Below are positions 18,093 to 26,820 of a stretch of DNA of 64,000 nucleotides, piece by piece (within the stretch, counting starts at the first letter, position 1; each line of letters opens with the position of its first letter). The notes under the pieces are model-generated. The model was not told where the DNA came from and searched no databases. It saw nothing but the letters and a program-made list of their open reading frames with translations. The stretch spans positions 1 to 64,000 of the forward strand of contig CAIQHG010000037.1 of NCBI GenBank assembly GCA_903871545.1, in the 5' to 3' direction. Source of the stretch: an uncultured Burkholderiales bacterium. Lineage in GTDB: Bacteria > Pseudomonadota > Gammaproteobacteria > Burkholderiales > Burkholderiaceae_C. The position numbers and the translations under genes are program-made.

Positions 18093-19088
18093 TTAGTCAG
18101 GTTTGATGCCGGCCGTATTGACTAAAAGCGAGACTCTATCTACCTCGGTTTTCATTAGGTTTTTAAAGTCCTCCGTTGACGGGCTAGCAGTTAATTCAAT
18201 TCCCTTTTCTGCAAACTTGGAGACTAGATCTTTATTTTTCATAATTTTTTGAATTTCGAAATTCAACTTTGCCGTAACTTCTTTTGGTGTCCCGGCAGGC
18301 GCCAAGATGAAATTTAAAGTAACGTCCTCATAACCAGGATACCCCGATTCTGCAATAGTCGGAACATCTGGGAAAAGTGGGGATCTCTTCATACTCGTGA
18401 TGGCAAGTGCTTTAAGTTTACCCGTTTTATATTGAACTCCTGCCGTGCTGAGTTGATCAAATATTACGTTGGCTTGCCCCCCCATAACATCCACCATAGC
18501 TTGAGCGTTTCCTTTATAAAATACATTTAGAAATTTAATGCCCGCACGGTTTGAAAATACTTCACTAGCAATATGGCCTGTCGATCCATTTCCAGAGCTT
18601 GCTACTGAGATATCACTAGGGCGGAATTTAGCTAATTTCACTAATTCAGCTAAGTTATTAACACTAATTTCAGGATTCGTTAGCACCAACATGGGACTCT
18701 TACAGGTCAATGTTACAGGGGCAAAATCTTTTATTGGATCATATCCCGCGTTTGGGATGATGGCAGAGGCAGAGATAAAGGTGCTAGAGGTTGCTAAAAG
18801 CGTATAACCGTCAGGTGCAGCGTGAGCAACTGTCAAGGTTCCAACCAAAGAGGCAGCGCTAGGTCGGTTGTCAACTATAACCGTTTGGCCCAGAGATTTA
18901 GTTAATTCATTGGCAACGGCCCGAGCAACTGTGTCCACTGTGCCACCAGCAGCGACTGGCACTATTATCCTAATGGACTTATTAGGATAATTATCGACTG
19001 AATTGGTTTGAGCATTCGTAGGCGAGGTGGTAAGGCACAGACACGTTGAGATGACAAAGGAATAAAGAGGCTGTAAAAACCAATTCAT
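18093..19088 (-). CDS. Bug/TctC-family periplasmic solute receptor
   Basis: The ATG at 19088 has GAGAAAG upstream and opens directly on a signal peptide (MNWFLQPLYSF to NAQ). In-frame starts at 19103 and 19130 would add a non-hydrophobic extension. The Bug landmarks are present: YPNKSIRIIVPVAAGGTVDTVAR, DNRPSAASLVGT and FYKGNAQAMVDVMGGQANV. It leads a two-gene operon with the class II aldolase, and is divergent from a second 2-hydroxyacid dehydrogenase. Confidence 0.88.
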   Translation of the reverse strand: MNWFLQPLYSFVISTCLCLTTSPTNAQTNSVDNYPNKSIRIIVPVAAGGTVDTVARAVANELTKSLGQTVIVDNRPSAASLVGTLTVAHAAPDGYTLLATSSTFISASAIIPNAGYDPIKDFAPVTLTCKSPMLVLTNPEISVNNLAELVKLAKFRPSDISVASSGNGSTGHIASEVFSNRAGIKFLNVFYKGNAQAMVDVMGGQANVIFDQLSTAGVQYKTGKLKALAITSMKRSPLFPDVPTIAESGYPGYEDVTLNFILAPAGTPKEVTAKLNFEIQKIMKNKDLVSKFAEKGIELTASPSTEDFKNLMKTEVDRVSLLVNTAGIKPD

Positions 19089-19438
19089 ATTCTTTCTCGG
19101 CATACACAACGCCTTTAAGCTTGAGGCCATATCTAATTTTTAATTTAGCGTTAAAGTAAGAGTGATAAAGGCTTGTAAATAATGGATGACTTCGGGGTTA
19201 GGACAAACTTTTCATACTACCAATAAGCGTATTAAGCTAGCAAATGGAAAAGAATGAAGAAAAGGAAGAAAAGGGAGAAAACCTAATTAAAGAAATATCT
19301 TTCATTATCTAGCGGTAATGTATTATTTAGTGGCGGTATTTTCCCTAGAGATTTCAAAACAATTGACGCCTGAGCCTGGGCACGAAACCTATAATCAACT
19401 GTTGCATGATTAACGATTTGTAGTTACTTAAGTTTAAT
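19089..19438. other. Divergent promoter region
   Basis: This stretch separates a minus-strand Bug/aldolase operon from a plus-strand dehydrogenase gene. It holds a purine-rich block near 19245-19285 and a TATAAT at 19390-19395, 45 bases before the plus-strand ATG. TTGACG lies 21 bases upstream of that hexamer, longer than the usual 17. No gene or repeat was seen. Confidence 0.3.
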
Positions 19439-20377
19439 ATGAAAATTGCGGTTTTAGACGATTATCAGAACTGTGTACGGTCACTGGTTTGTTACAGTAA
19501 ATTAAAGGGTCAGGATGTAACTGTCTTTAATGAGACTTTTAAATCCGTTACTGAATTGGCTTCGCGTTTGAGAGACTATGAGGCCATAGTTTTAACCCGT
19601 CAAAGGACTAATATTACGAGTGAATTGCTGTATTTACTACCTAATTTAAAACTTATTTCACAAACGGGCAAAGCGGGTTCTCATATAGATCTTAAGACCT
19701 GCGAGAAGTTAGGGATAACAGTAATGGAGGGGGATGGCTCTGGTGAAGCGACTGCGGAGTTAAACATGCTATTGATTCTTGCCGCGCTCAGAAACTTTGC
19801 TGTTGAGATAGGCAGAATGAAGGAGGGGAAATGGCAAGGAACCGTGGGCCGCAAGCTAAGTGGTAAGACACTGGGGGTATATGGTTATGGGAAGATTGGT
19901 AAGCAGATATGCCGATTAGGCCAAGCTTTTGGTGCTAACATTCTTGTTTGGGGTAGACAATCTAGTCGGAGTAAAGCCATTGCAGATGGTTTTAGTGTGG
20001 CCATATCACGAGAAATGTTTTTTAGTAGCTGTGATATTTTGTCCATTCAACTTAGATTGACCCCAGATACAAAATACGATATAAAACCAGCTGACCTTCA
20101 ATTAATGAAAAGCGATTCATTATTGGTTAACGCAAGCCGAGCGGAGCTAATTGAACCAGGAGCACTAGAAACTGCATTGTTAATGGGCAGGCCTGGTTTT
20201 GCAGCTGTCGATGTGTATGAAGATGAGCCAGTTTTGGATAGTAATCATCCTCTTTTGAAATTACCGAATTGTCTGTGTAGTCCGCATCTTGGATTCGTGG
20301 AGTTGGATAACTACGAATCTTATTACGGTACCGCATTCGATAATATTTTGAAATTTATGTCTGGTGATGTGTGTTGA
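19439..20377 (+). CDS. D-isomer-specific 2-hydroxyacid dehydrogenase
   Basis: The 312-residue protein has the cofactor loop GVYGYGKIGKQICRLG and catalytic Arg, Glu and His in NASRAELIE, DVYEDEPV and SPHLGFVE. It is only distantly similar to the enzyme at 14460-15395, so the two are probably not duplicates. It is a single gene divergent from the Bug/aldolase pair, which may share its pathway. The 3' flank holds a short hexamer repeat. Confidence 0.9.
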   Translation: MKIAVLDDYQNCVRSLVCYSKLKGQDVTVFNETFKSVTELASRLRDYEAIVLTRQRTNITSELLYLLPNLKLISQTGKAGSHIDLKTCEKLGITVMEGDGSGEATAELNMLLILAALRNFAVEIGRMKEGKWQGTVGRKLSGKTLGVYGYGKIGKQICRLGQAFGANILVWGRQSSRSKAIADGFSVAISREMFFSSCDILSIQLRLTPDTKYDIKPADLQLMKSDSLLVNASRAELIEPGALETALLMGRPGFAAVDVYEDEPVLDSNHPLLKLPNCLCSPHLGFVELDNYESYYGTAFDNILKFMSGDVC

Positions 20378-20470
20378 ATACAACCCAAAATTGACCATTT
20401 AGACCCTAAAATTCAACTCGAAAATGACCTAATGTAATACTCAAAAAAATTACTTTCATTAACAGTGAAA

Positions 20471-20494
20471 GTAACAGTAACAGTAACAGTAACA
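20471..20494 (+). repeat. Tandem hexamer (GTAACA) x4
   Basis: Four perfect copies of GTAACA lie between the convergent ends of the dehydrogenase and the lipoprotein genes. The bases before them (near 20383-20435) repeat AAAATTGACC-like words, which resemble IS21-type terminal repeats. The hexamer is in no gene. Confidence 0.7.
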
Positions 20495-20537
20495 GGCAGT
20501 GTTTAAATCAGAGCATAAGAGAAAATCAACGAAAAAT

Positions 20538-21077
20538 TCACCTGACACACAGACCCGGGTCACACGTTTGAGGGGTTACTACCTTCTTTTGCAACACGTC
20601 ATCTTGCTGCGCCTTCACGATAACCGTGGAAGGATGATTAATCATTGCTCCGATCAAACCAAAGTGAGTGCCCCCCAGGTCATAATCGCCACGCAAAACA
20701 AGTATCTGACCTGCTAGCAGATCAAAATTTGATTTAAGGGGTACAGTTTGTTTGACGATAAGATCATTATTTCTGGCAACCCAAGAAAAATCATAATGAC
20801 CTGGCTTAAGCTCAAAGTACATTACATTCTCATTATTGATAGAACCAATCTGCGTTGTATTAACGTAAATGTCTGCTGGAAAGGTATGATTGGAATTGAA
20901 TAGGCCTCCTATCAATTTGCCAGTGAAGATATAAACCCTTGCAGAGCCAGGATTAGATTGAAAACCCAATACATCCCTTTGAGTCTGTGCATCTACCTCA
21001 TTAACCTTTGCGGGCGTGCTGCAAGCGCCAAGTAAAGCAAACGTAGTCATACACAGTAATAATTTTAGTCGGTTCAT
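20538..21077 (-). CDS. Lipoprotein of DUF2846-like type
   Basis: The 179-residue precursor has a signal with lipobox LLGAC (Cys about residue 19). The mature part reads as a beta-sandwich: ARVYIFTGKLIG, IYVNTTQIGSI, YFELKPGHYDFSW, which is the pattern of DUF2846-type lipoproteins (a carboxypeptidase-regulatory-like sandwich). Function is unknown. Two cysteines near the C-terminus (TCDPGLCVR) may form a disulfide. It is 32 bases downstream of a winged-helix gene on the same strand and may be co-regulated with it. Confidence 0.72.
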   Translation of the reverse strand: MNRLKLLLCMTTFALLGACSTPAKVNEVDAQTQRDVLGFQSNPGSARVYIFTGKLIGGLFNSNHTFPADIYVNTTQIGSINNENVMYFELKPGHYDFSWVARNNDLIVKQTVPLKSNFDLLAGQILVLRGDYDLGGTHFGLIGAMINHPSTVIVKAQQDDVLQKKVVTPQTCDPGLCVR

Positions 21078-21109
21078 GGGGGAGTGTTCATAGGTTGAAT
21101 AAAGCTTAA

Positions 21110-21478
21110 TTAATCGTGGAGCAATTCATTCGTTAAATTTGATTTAATAAAGTCAACATACTTCTCGTAGAGTTTGCAAAATTTGGTAGTTGGGAAAATA
21201 TTTTTAATTCTGTTATCAGCAGAATTGTTTTCAAAGTAAATCAAATCCCAAGTTTTAAACTTACTAACGGTGTAAGCAATATTTCTTTGACTATATTTGA
21301 TTGAGTTATATAAAGTTTTAGAGTTGATGCTTAAACCCGAATAATGGTTCTTCGCAATGAACAAAAAAAGATCAAAACAGATTTGATTTTTACCGAGATT
21401 TAAATTTGCATTTTCCCACTCTCTTAGCTCGTATAAAAATATGGAAAGTCTATTAATGCTTGGCTGCTCTTTGCTCAT
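21110..21478 (-). CDS. MarR-like winged-helix regulator, paralogue 1
   Basis: The 122-residue protein has no signal peptide and a small winged-helix pattern: SINSKTLYNSIKYSQRNIAYTVSKF reads as the recognition helix region (quoted around residues 52-75), then a wing LIYFENNSADNR. The same pattern is in the gene at 27062-27400 (INLKTLCQSVTYSQRSIAY, then IQDASDKRR), so they are paralogues. It is transcribed away from the envelope genes that start at 21783; the space between has two related palindromes and a decamer array. It is likely the local regulator. Confidence 0.65.
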   Translation of the reverse strand: MSKEQPSINRLSIFLYELREWENANLNLGKNQICFDLFLFIAKNHYSGLSINSKTLYNSIKYSQRNIAYTVSKFKTWDLIYFENNSADNRIKNIFPTTKFCKLYEKYVDFIKSNLTNELLHD

Positions 21479-21533
21479 GCGTGCATCGTAACTTTAATTG
21501 ATTGTTGTTATCTAAATAATATGAATGTATTAG

Positions 21534-21548
21534 GTGCATAGTTTGCAC
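21534..21548. promoter_or_regulatory. Candidate operator, inverted repeat GTGCA/TGCAC
   Basis: GTGCATAGTTTGCAC is an inverted repeat with five-base arms. Its core GCATAGTTTGCA differs by one base from GCAAAGTTTGCA of the longer palindrome about 100 bases on. It lies 56 bases upstream of the winged-helix gene start. Confidence 0.5.
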
Positions 21549-21570
21549 ATATAAATTCTGCGTCCTTGCG

Positions 21571-21640
21571 CATTCATTGGCATTCATCGGCATTAGTCTG
21601 GATTAGCCCGCATTCATATGCATTCATATGCATTCATATG
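21571..21640 (+). repeat. Seven-unit 10-bp tandem array
   Basis: Seven decamers follow without gaps: CATTCATTGG, CATTCATCGG, CATTAGTCTG, GATTAGCCCG and three perfect CATTCATATG. The period of ten bases is close to one helical turn, so the units repeat on one DNA face. The last unit runs into a 19-bp palindrome. It precedes the envelope operon. Confidence 0.85.
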
Positions 21641-21654
21641 CAAAGTTTGCATAT
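21636..21654. promoter_or_regulatory. 19-bp palindrome, candidate operator
   Basis: ATATGCAAA-G-TTTGCATAT has nine-base arms around one central base and no mismatch. It lies about 130 bases before the first barrel gene and 158 bases from the winged-helix gene. A dimeric winged-helix protein would fit such a site; which regulator binds is not shown. Confidence 0.6.
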
Positions 21655-21782
21655 TCTTTTAATACCTTTAGTAAATATACATGCTATTTATTGCGCGCAT
21701 TTTATGCACTCAATAAATTTCAAATTTGATAACTTTCATAATACTATGGGAAAAGTAAATTAAATACTTTTCTCAATTAAAT

Positions 21783-22307
21783 ATGAAACTCTCCATCAAT
21801 AAAACCCTACTCCTGCTATCTTTTCTCTTTTTAAGCACTCACTCAAAGGCAGATTCTGCGATTGATGCTACAGGGAAAGTCTATTTACAAGCTGGTTTCT
21901 CATCTTTGAATATCAATTACGGGAAATACTCTTACAACATAGGATCAACTTACACCGCGTATCTTGGAGGTAATGTCAACAAGTACCTTGGATTTGAGGT
22001 CTTAGGCGCAACCACAAGTACCGCAGATTACTCCACCACTCTGAGTTTTGACGGCGTCTTTATTAAACCTAAATATGCACTAAATGACTACGTGGAGATG
22101 TTTGCAAGAATTGGCTTCAATGAGCTCAACTTAAGCACTAGTTATGCGGGTAGTGCTACAGGCTCATATTTAGCTTACGGGGGTGGAGTCAATTTCTATT
22201 TCACCAATGACAAAAAGCACTACTTCCAACTCGACTACATGAACTGGGCTCATGACAATGGCTATTCTCTATCGGGCGGCGGACTTAGTTATGGATACAG
22301 GTTTTAA
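21783..22307 (+). CDS. Small outer-membrane beta-barrel protein
   Basis: The 174-residue precursor has a signal peptide to KADS (about residue 25). The mature part alternates polar and aromatic residues in strands (YLQAGFSSLNINYG, YTAYLGGNVNKYLGFEV, YFQLDYMNWAHD) and ends in GYRF, the C-terminal Phe signature of outer-membrane proteins. The size fits an eight-stranded OmpA/OmpX-like barrel. It is the first gene of the envelope cluster; the gap to the next is 26 bases. Confidence 0.78.
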   Translation: MKLSINKTLLLLSFLFLSTHSKADSAIDATGKVYLQAGFSSLNINYGKYSYNIGSTYTAYLGGNVNKYLGFEVLGATTSTADYSTTLSFDGVFIKPKYALNDYVEMFARIGFNELNLSTSYAGSATGSYLAYGGGVNFYFTNDKKHYFQLDYMNWAHDNGYSLSGGGLSYGYRF

Positions 22308-22333
22308 TCATTTTCGTCTTACTACTTATTCCA

Positions 22334-23836
22334 ATGCCAAAACTAAATCACCTATTCCCAATCCTCATAGTGGTGTCCCTTTTTGCGGGCTGTGCGAATA
22401 TGGCAAACCAAAAGGCAATAGGTGAGTCAAATAATGCCTTAAGAGTGGGAGACATTCCGACGGCACTTACTATTTTGGAGGAAGCCCATAAGAGTCAAAA
22501 AGAAAAAGATACACCTTACTACTTAGACAAGGGTGAGATCACCAAGTATCTTGGGGTTCAAAAGCTAGGCGAGAGTTCCTCCTCCCTTCTTAGGGCAGAT
22601 TCAGTGGTCCAGGACTGGCAAGCAAAGGCTAGTGTTAACTTGGCCAAGAATACGGGGGATTTTTTAAATTACTTCTTCGCCTCCATTGGATCTAACTCCA
22701 CCTACGAGCCCAAAGATTATGAGAAAAGCCTACTAAGCTATGAGCTAGCTTTAAACCATGTGCTTGCAGGACGGTGGGATTTAGCTACGGTTGAAGCTAA
22801 AAAAATGGCAGAACGTGAGACCATTATTAACCAACTGCATGAGAAAAGCGTGGCCGCTCTCAGTGCAAAAGAATCTGAATTCCGTAAAAACAAGGTTCAA
22901 TCCTATACACGTATCGACAATATCAACGGTTATCCCGTAAATCTCATTAATTCGACTGAAATCAGTAATCTAAAAAATGCCTATCAAAACGCAGCAGCCC
23001 ACTACCTAGCTGGATACATCTTTGAGCAGCAAGGGGACGCGGGTATGGCTGCCCCTGGCTATAGAACCGCGCTTGAGCTAAAACCCAATAACGGTCTTTT
23101 TGAGCTAAGTCTTGGACTGGTTGATAAAAATATTGAAACTGTTCGCCGAGGAGGGCGAACAAATTCAGATGTATTGGTCATAGTAGAGACGGGATCAATA
23201 CCTAGGATCACCTCACATAAATCAAATTTGACCTTTAATACCCCTCAGGGACCAAAGATAGTTACATTCAATTTGCCAGTTATCGAAAATCCATCTCCTG
23301 TGTATGACCCCGGCTCCGTGAATATTGGTGCGCAAAGAGCCATTTTGTACCAGGCTGCAAACTTAGACGCTATGTCGCGCAGACAACTGAGAGACGATAT
23401 GCCTGGTTATTTAATAAAGGCTAGCACGCAAGCGGCTACACAACTTATTGCACAGGCAGCCGCTCAAGCAGCTGCGGCTAAAAATAACAACCAAAATGCT
23501 GGCTTGTTTGCCTCCCTCCTTGTTGGGATGGCTTTGTCCGTGGGAAGTGCTGATGTTAGACAGTGGTCCACACTACCTAGCACGATCTATATGGGCAGAG
23601 TAACAATCGCTAAGGGTGAGAATAATTTCTCGATTCCCACGCCATCCGGGAATTTCTCCGTACCCCTGCAGTTTGGACAAGATTACCAAATCGTGCATGT
23701 ACGAATCCTTGGGGGACGTGCCATCGTCTCAACAATGGGTGGCACGGGGGCAATGAGCGATTACAAAATCTCAAACCGAGATACCCCATTTAATTTATCC
23801 AACGCTGTTTTGAAGAACAGTTATGCACTTCAATAA
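22334..23836 (+). CDS. COG3014-type TPR lipoprotein
   Basis: The 500-residue precursor has a lipobox FAGC (Cys about residue 20). TPR-like helices follow: GDIPTALTILEEAHK, LLSYELALNHVLAGRWDLATVEAKK, YLAGYIFEQQGDAGMAAPGYRTALELKP. Beyond is an Ala/Gln-rich segment and a C-terminal beta part. The arrangement and the neighbours (YcfL, LpoB next) match the COG3014 lipoproteins found beside ycfL-lpoB in other proteobacteria, from memory. Function is not established; a peptidoglycan-synthesis or outer-membrane assembly role is likely by context. Confidence 0.78.
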   Translation: MPKLNHLFPILIVVSLFAGCANMANQKAIGESNNALRVGDIPTALTILEEAHKSQKEKDTPYYLDKGEITKYLGVQKLGESSSSLLRADSVVQDWQAKASVNLAKNTGDFLNYFFASIGSNSTYEPKDYEKSLLSYELALNHVLAGRWDLATVEAKKMAERETIINQLHEKSVAALSAKESEFRKNKVQSYTRIDNINGYPVNLINSTEISNLKNAYQNAAAHYLAGYIFEQQGDAGMAAPGYRTALELKPNNGLFELSLGLVDKNIETVRRGGRTNSDVLVIVETGSIPRITSHKSNLTFNTPQGPKIVTFNLPVIENPSPVYDPGSVNIGAQRAILYQAANLDAMSRRQLRDDMPGYLIKASTQAATQLIAQAAAQAAAAKNNNQNAGLFASLLVGMALSVGSADVRQWSTLPSTIYMGRVTIAKGENNFSIPTPSGNFSVPLQFGQDYQIVHVRILGGRAIVSTMGGTGAMSDYKISNRDTPFNLSNAVLKNSYALQ

Positions 23837-23854
23837 CTTACTCCAATCAAATCT

Positions 23855-24220
23855 ATGTTTAAAAAATCACTACTTAAATCAGGCGTACTTGCAGCCATCT
23901 TATTAATTTCTGCTTGTAATTCAACACCCACAATTGATGAGATGACGGTGAGAATGCGCAACACAGACGAGGTCAAGATCCTTGATCTTCGCAGTGTCAA
24001 GGTGAATAATTTACTTAAAACAGAAGCCACGATCTTGGTTAAGTCTACAAAGAAATCGATTAGTTACCGTTTTATGTGGATCGATAAAAATGCTTTCCAA
24101 GTCTACGGAGATGAGGCCTGGAAGCCGCTTCCAGTAGGCAGTGGCCAGTCTGGCGTATTGATCGGTATTGCACCCGGACCCGCCGCAGAGACTTTCCGGC
24201 TTGAGTTAAGTTCTGATTAA
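23855..24220 (+). CDS. ycfL: YcfL-family (DUF1425) lipoprotein
   Basis: The 121-residue precursor has lipobox ISAC (Cys about residue 23). The mature part has the YcfL pattern: VNNLLKTEATILVKSTKKS, then YRFMWIDKNAFQV and ending IGIAPGPAAETFRLEL. In Escherichia coli ycfL lies directly before lpoB; the same order here supports the assignment. The molecular role of YcfL is not known. The gene is 18 bases after the TPR lipoprotein gene and 19 before lpoB. Confidence 0.82.
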   Translation: MFKKSLLKSGVLAAILLISACNSTPTIDEMTVRMRNTDEVKILDLRSVKVNNLLKTEATILVKSTKKSISYRFMWIDKNAFQVYGDEAWKPLPVGSGQSGVLIGIAPGPAAETFRLELSSD

Positions 24221-24239
24221 TTTTTAAGGTAATAGAAAA

Positions 24240-24830
24240 ATGTTTAATTTAAAGCGTATTTATTTGTTAGCCGCCTTGTGCGTTTTGGCCCTAACCGTTG
24301 GGTGTGCATCAAGCCCGAGCGTTAAGTACGGTGACTCAAAGGGAGTTGAAACTGTCAATACAAATTTTGGATCAACAGATCTTCAAACTATCGCAGAAGC
24401 AATGACACGGTCCTTGTTGGAGTCTCATGTTGTTCTTGAATCAAGAGAGCCACCTAGAGTGACTGTTTACGATGTCAGGAATAAGACTTCTGAGTACATC
24501 GATACAAGCGCCATCACCGCAAAGATCAGGTCTCAACTTACAAAAAGCGGCAGAGTCAGATTTACGGTCAGCACATCGGAGATGCAAAACCAAGTCGATG
24601 AGTTAAAGCGTCAAACTCAGTCTGGTCTGTACAACACTCAAACCCAAACGAAGATGGGCAACATGAACGGAGCTAAATTCCGTGTTGAGGGCTTCATCGG
24701 ATCTATCGTTAAACAAACCAAAGATGTTAAGGATGTGTTTTACAACTTTCATTTAAGCCTCATCAACAACGAGACTGGGGAGGTTGAGTGGGAGGACGAA
24801 AAAGAGATCCGTAAAACCGCTACTCGCTGA
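24240..24830 (+). CDS. lpoB: LpoB-like penicillin-binding protein activator
   Basis: The 196-residue precursor has lipobox TVGC (Cys about residue 22). The mature domain follows the LpoB pattern: TDLQTIAEAMTRSLLES, PRVTVYDVRNKTSEYIDTSAITAKIRSQL, KFRVEGFIGSIV and the closing FHLSLINNETGEVEWED. LpoB is an outer-membrane lipoprotein that reaches through the peptidoglycan to activate the synthase PBP1B. LpoB in enterobacteria has a Pro-rich linker after the lipid; here the linker is short. The ycfL-lpoB pair strengthens the call. Confidence 0.85.
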   Translation: MFNLKRIYLLAALCVLALTVGCASSPSVKYGDSKGVETVNTNFGSTDLQTIAEAMTRSLLESHVVLESREPPRVTVYDVRNKTSEYIDTSAITAKIRSQLTKSGRVRFTVSTSEMQNQVDELKRQTQSGLYNTQTQTKMGNMNGAKFRVEGFIGSIVKQTKDVKDVFYNFHLSLINNETGEVEWEDEKEIRKTATR

Positions 24831-24850
24831 TCAGTTTAACGGCAAAGATT

Positions 24851-26107
24851 ATGCAAAACGACTATTTAAAAATCAAACCCATTCAAACCCAAAAAGCGAG
24901 AAGCCTAATGGTATCTTCGATACTCATTATGTTAAGCGTTTTTTGCATGTCGGTGGCATCAGTCTCACATGCACAAATTGCATCGCCATTGCCCCCCCTA
25001 TCTAAAGTCCCAGAAGTTAAGGCAACCCAAGACAGCGTGGTCGCGCAACCTCAAATACAACCTCCCCCCTCAACGCTAAAGGGAGAGCTCGTTGACTTTA
25101 AGATGACCATTGGTGGGGGCTCCGAGAGTTCGACAACCAGCACAAGCACAACAACCTCCGTTACGACAACCTCTAATGTTCAGCAACCTGCACTTGCGCC
25201 AACCGTAATCTCTCCCCCTAGACCCAAAATACCTAATTCCATAGCCGTCACTGATTTCTCAGTCAAAAATGAATATCAAGAATTCTTTTATGACGAAAAG
25301 GCCAGTTCTAAGGCCTCATTTAACGGAAATAGTAACTTTGGACCAACGGGCGGGGGTGTTGCCCCACCCGTTGACGGGGTTGCCCCTCAAGCTCAAAGCG
25401 CGGTGACTTATACAGGCACTACAACAGTTACAGCCAACTCTGACTCAAATTACTCAAAGAACTTTGGTACTAAAAGAACTATCTCCTACGGGGAAATCCG
25501 CGGGATCAATGCTGACATTAAAGCAGCCCTCCTCAAAGCTGGCTACAAGGTCGTGCAATCTGCCCCTAATCTCGCCAAAGAAAAGCAAGGGGACGAGTAC
25601 TTTGATATAAGAGAGCGAATAAACAGAGGAGATTTCGGGGACGCGCAGTACGTTTTACACGGAACTATCGTAAATGTAGATATTCGTAGTACGAATGATC
25701 GAATTGCCGGTACAAGCGACTACACGTATCGACTTGAATACTCACTCCTTGCGGACTTCACACTGGTCAATACAGAGACGCTTGAGGTGAGCGCAGCCTT
25801 TAATGCAATGGGTAGTGGTCAAGATATGTATTTAGGCAAGTACAACGCTAACTACGTACCAAAGATTAACAAAATCACCAAAGAGCTCCTGGTCTCGTTT
25901 GGTCAAGAGGCAGAGAAGAAGTTGTATGAGCAACTACCGAACTTAAACAAGAAGGAAACGGGTTTAGGTAGCCTCTTCTCTAGCAAACAACAAGAGGCAG
26001 CAGGGGTGGGTGACCCAAGCACTTTAAAAGTCTATAAGCAGGGGAAGAATAACGACCCAGGCAAAGAGATAAGTACTGATATCCCTCTCACAATTTATAA
26101 AAAATAG
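24851..26107 (+). CDS. Exported CsgG/LpoB-like protein with Thr-rich linker
   Basis: The product is 418 residues from the ATG at 24851; an ATG at 24908 would give a cleaner signal peptide (MVSSILIMLS to SHA|Q). After a Pro- and Thr/Ser-rich linker (about residues 55-135) the ordered part begins IAVTDFSVKNEYQEFF, and later has DIKAALLKAGYKVVQ, YVLHGTIVNVDIRS and FTLVNTETLEVSAAF. This order resembles the CsgG/LpoB-type fold in the preceding gene, in a longer form without a lipobox. It could be a second activator or an assembly partner. The precise role is unknown. Confidence 0.6.
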   Translation: MQNDYLKIKPIQTQKARSLMVSSILIMLSVFCMSVASVSHAQIASPLPPLSKVPEVKATQDSVVAQPQIQPPPSTLKGELVDFKMTIGGGSESSTTSTSTTTSVTTTSNVQQPALAPTVISPPRPKIPNSIAVTDFSVKNEYQEFFYDEKASSKASFNGNSNFGPTGGGVAPPVDGVAPQAQSAVTYTGTTTVTANSDSNYSKNFGTKRTISYGEIRGINADIKAALLKAGYKVVQSAPNLAKEKQGDEYFDIRERINRGDFGDAQYVLHGTIVNVDIRSTNDRIAGTSDYTYRLEYSLLADFTLVNTETLEVSAAFNAMGSGQDMYLGKYNANYVPKINKITKELLVSFGQEAEKKLYEQLPNLNKKETGLGSLFSSKQQEAAGVGDPSTLKVYKQGKNNDPGKEISTDIPLTIYKK

Positions 26108-26126
26108 TTTTCTTTAAAGGGTAATT

Positions 26127-26789
26127 ATGAAAAACACAAATATCAAAATTCAATATCTATTAGCGGGATCACTGCTCCTTGGAATGACCAATTCCTTTGC
26201 ACTGGACGATTCTGACCTTCAATACAACTCTATTGGACTGGGGTTTTCGTCACAATCTGTAGGCGGATACACTCAGAAAATCAGCAGTACCGGTCTTAGT
26301 GGAAGTTATTTGATTAATGACAGTATTTATATTGGGGGTGGTGTTAATAACGCTACTTTCAGTCCACCTGGAGTAACGCAGGTTAAATATAATGGAGCAG
26401 ATATTGGTATCGGTTATCGATACGGTATTTCAAGAACTACAGACCTAACTACAAGTGTTGATTACTCCTCAACAAACATTACTGAAGCAGGTTATAACGG
26501 AGTTACGCAAAACGGTACATTTGTTAATTTCGGCATCAGGTCGCTAGTGATGCCAAATGTTGAACTCGGTGGCGGATTGAGTTTCGGAAATTATCAAAAC
26601 CAAACAACAAACTCAAATGTCGCACTAACCTCTGGCACAGCTACGCAACTATCCGCTGGGGTAAGACTTTTTATTAGTAAAGAATTTGCGGTGAAAGGAG
26701 CTTATGGGTACTCCTCGTCCAATAGCTCAAACGGTAAAACATATACAAGTAATAGTGTTGCTTTATCAGTCGCGTATTATTTTCAATAA
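26127..26789 (+). CDS. Outer-membrane beta-barrel protein
   Basis: The 220-residue precursor has a signal peptide to FA|LDD. Amphipathic strands fill the mature part: LQYNSIGLGFSSQSV, GADIGIGYRYGIS, VNFGIRSLVMPNVELGGGLSFG, and it ends ALSVAYYFQ, close to the C-terminal aromatic signature. It has roughly ten strands. It ends the plus-strand envelope cluster and faces a small lipoprotein gene 31 bases away. Confidence 0.75.
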   Translation: MKNTNIKIQYLLAGSLLLGMTNSFALDDSDLQYNSIGLGFSSQSVGGYTQKISSTGLSGSYLINDSIYIGGGVNNATFSPPGVTQVKYNGADIGIGYRYGISRTTDLTTSVDYSSTNITEAGYNGVTQNGTFVNFGIRSLVMPNVELGGGLSFGNYQNQTTNSNVALTSGTATQLSAGVRLFISKEFAVKGAYGYSSSNSSNGKTYTSNSVALSVAYYFQ

Positions 26790-26820
26790 TTACTTAATGA
26801 GCACGGGTGCCGGATAAGAA

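Larger units (their letters stand above)
21479..21782. other. Divergent control region with palindromes and decamer array
   Basis: The space between the winged-helix gene and the first barrel gene contains no gene. It holds the palindrome at 21534-21548, seven 10-bp units at 21571-21640 and a 19-bp palindrome at 21636-21654, each listed separately. This density of ordered sequence suggests regulation. Confidence 0.6.

Noticed and set aside
21571-21640. CRISPR array
   Set aside because: Units are 10 bp and contiguous, without spacers, and no cas gene is present.
21566-21763. Open frame of 65 codons over the decamer array
   Set aside because: Its sequence is generated by the repeats and the region is better explained as control DNA.
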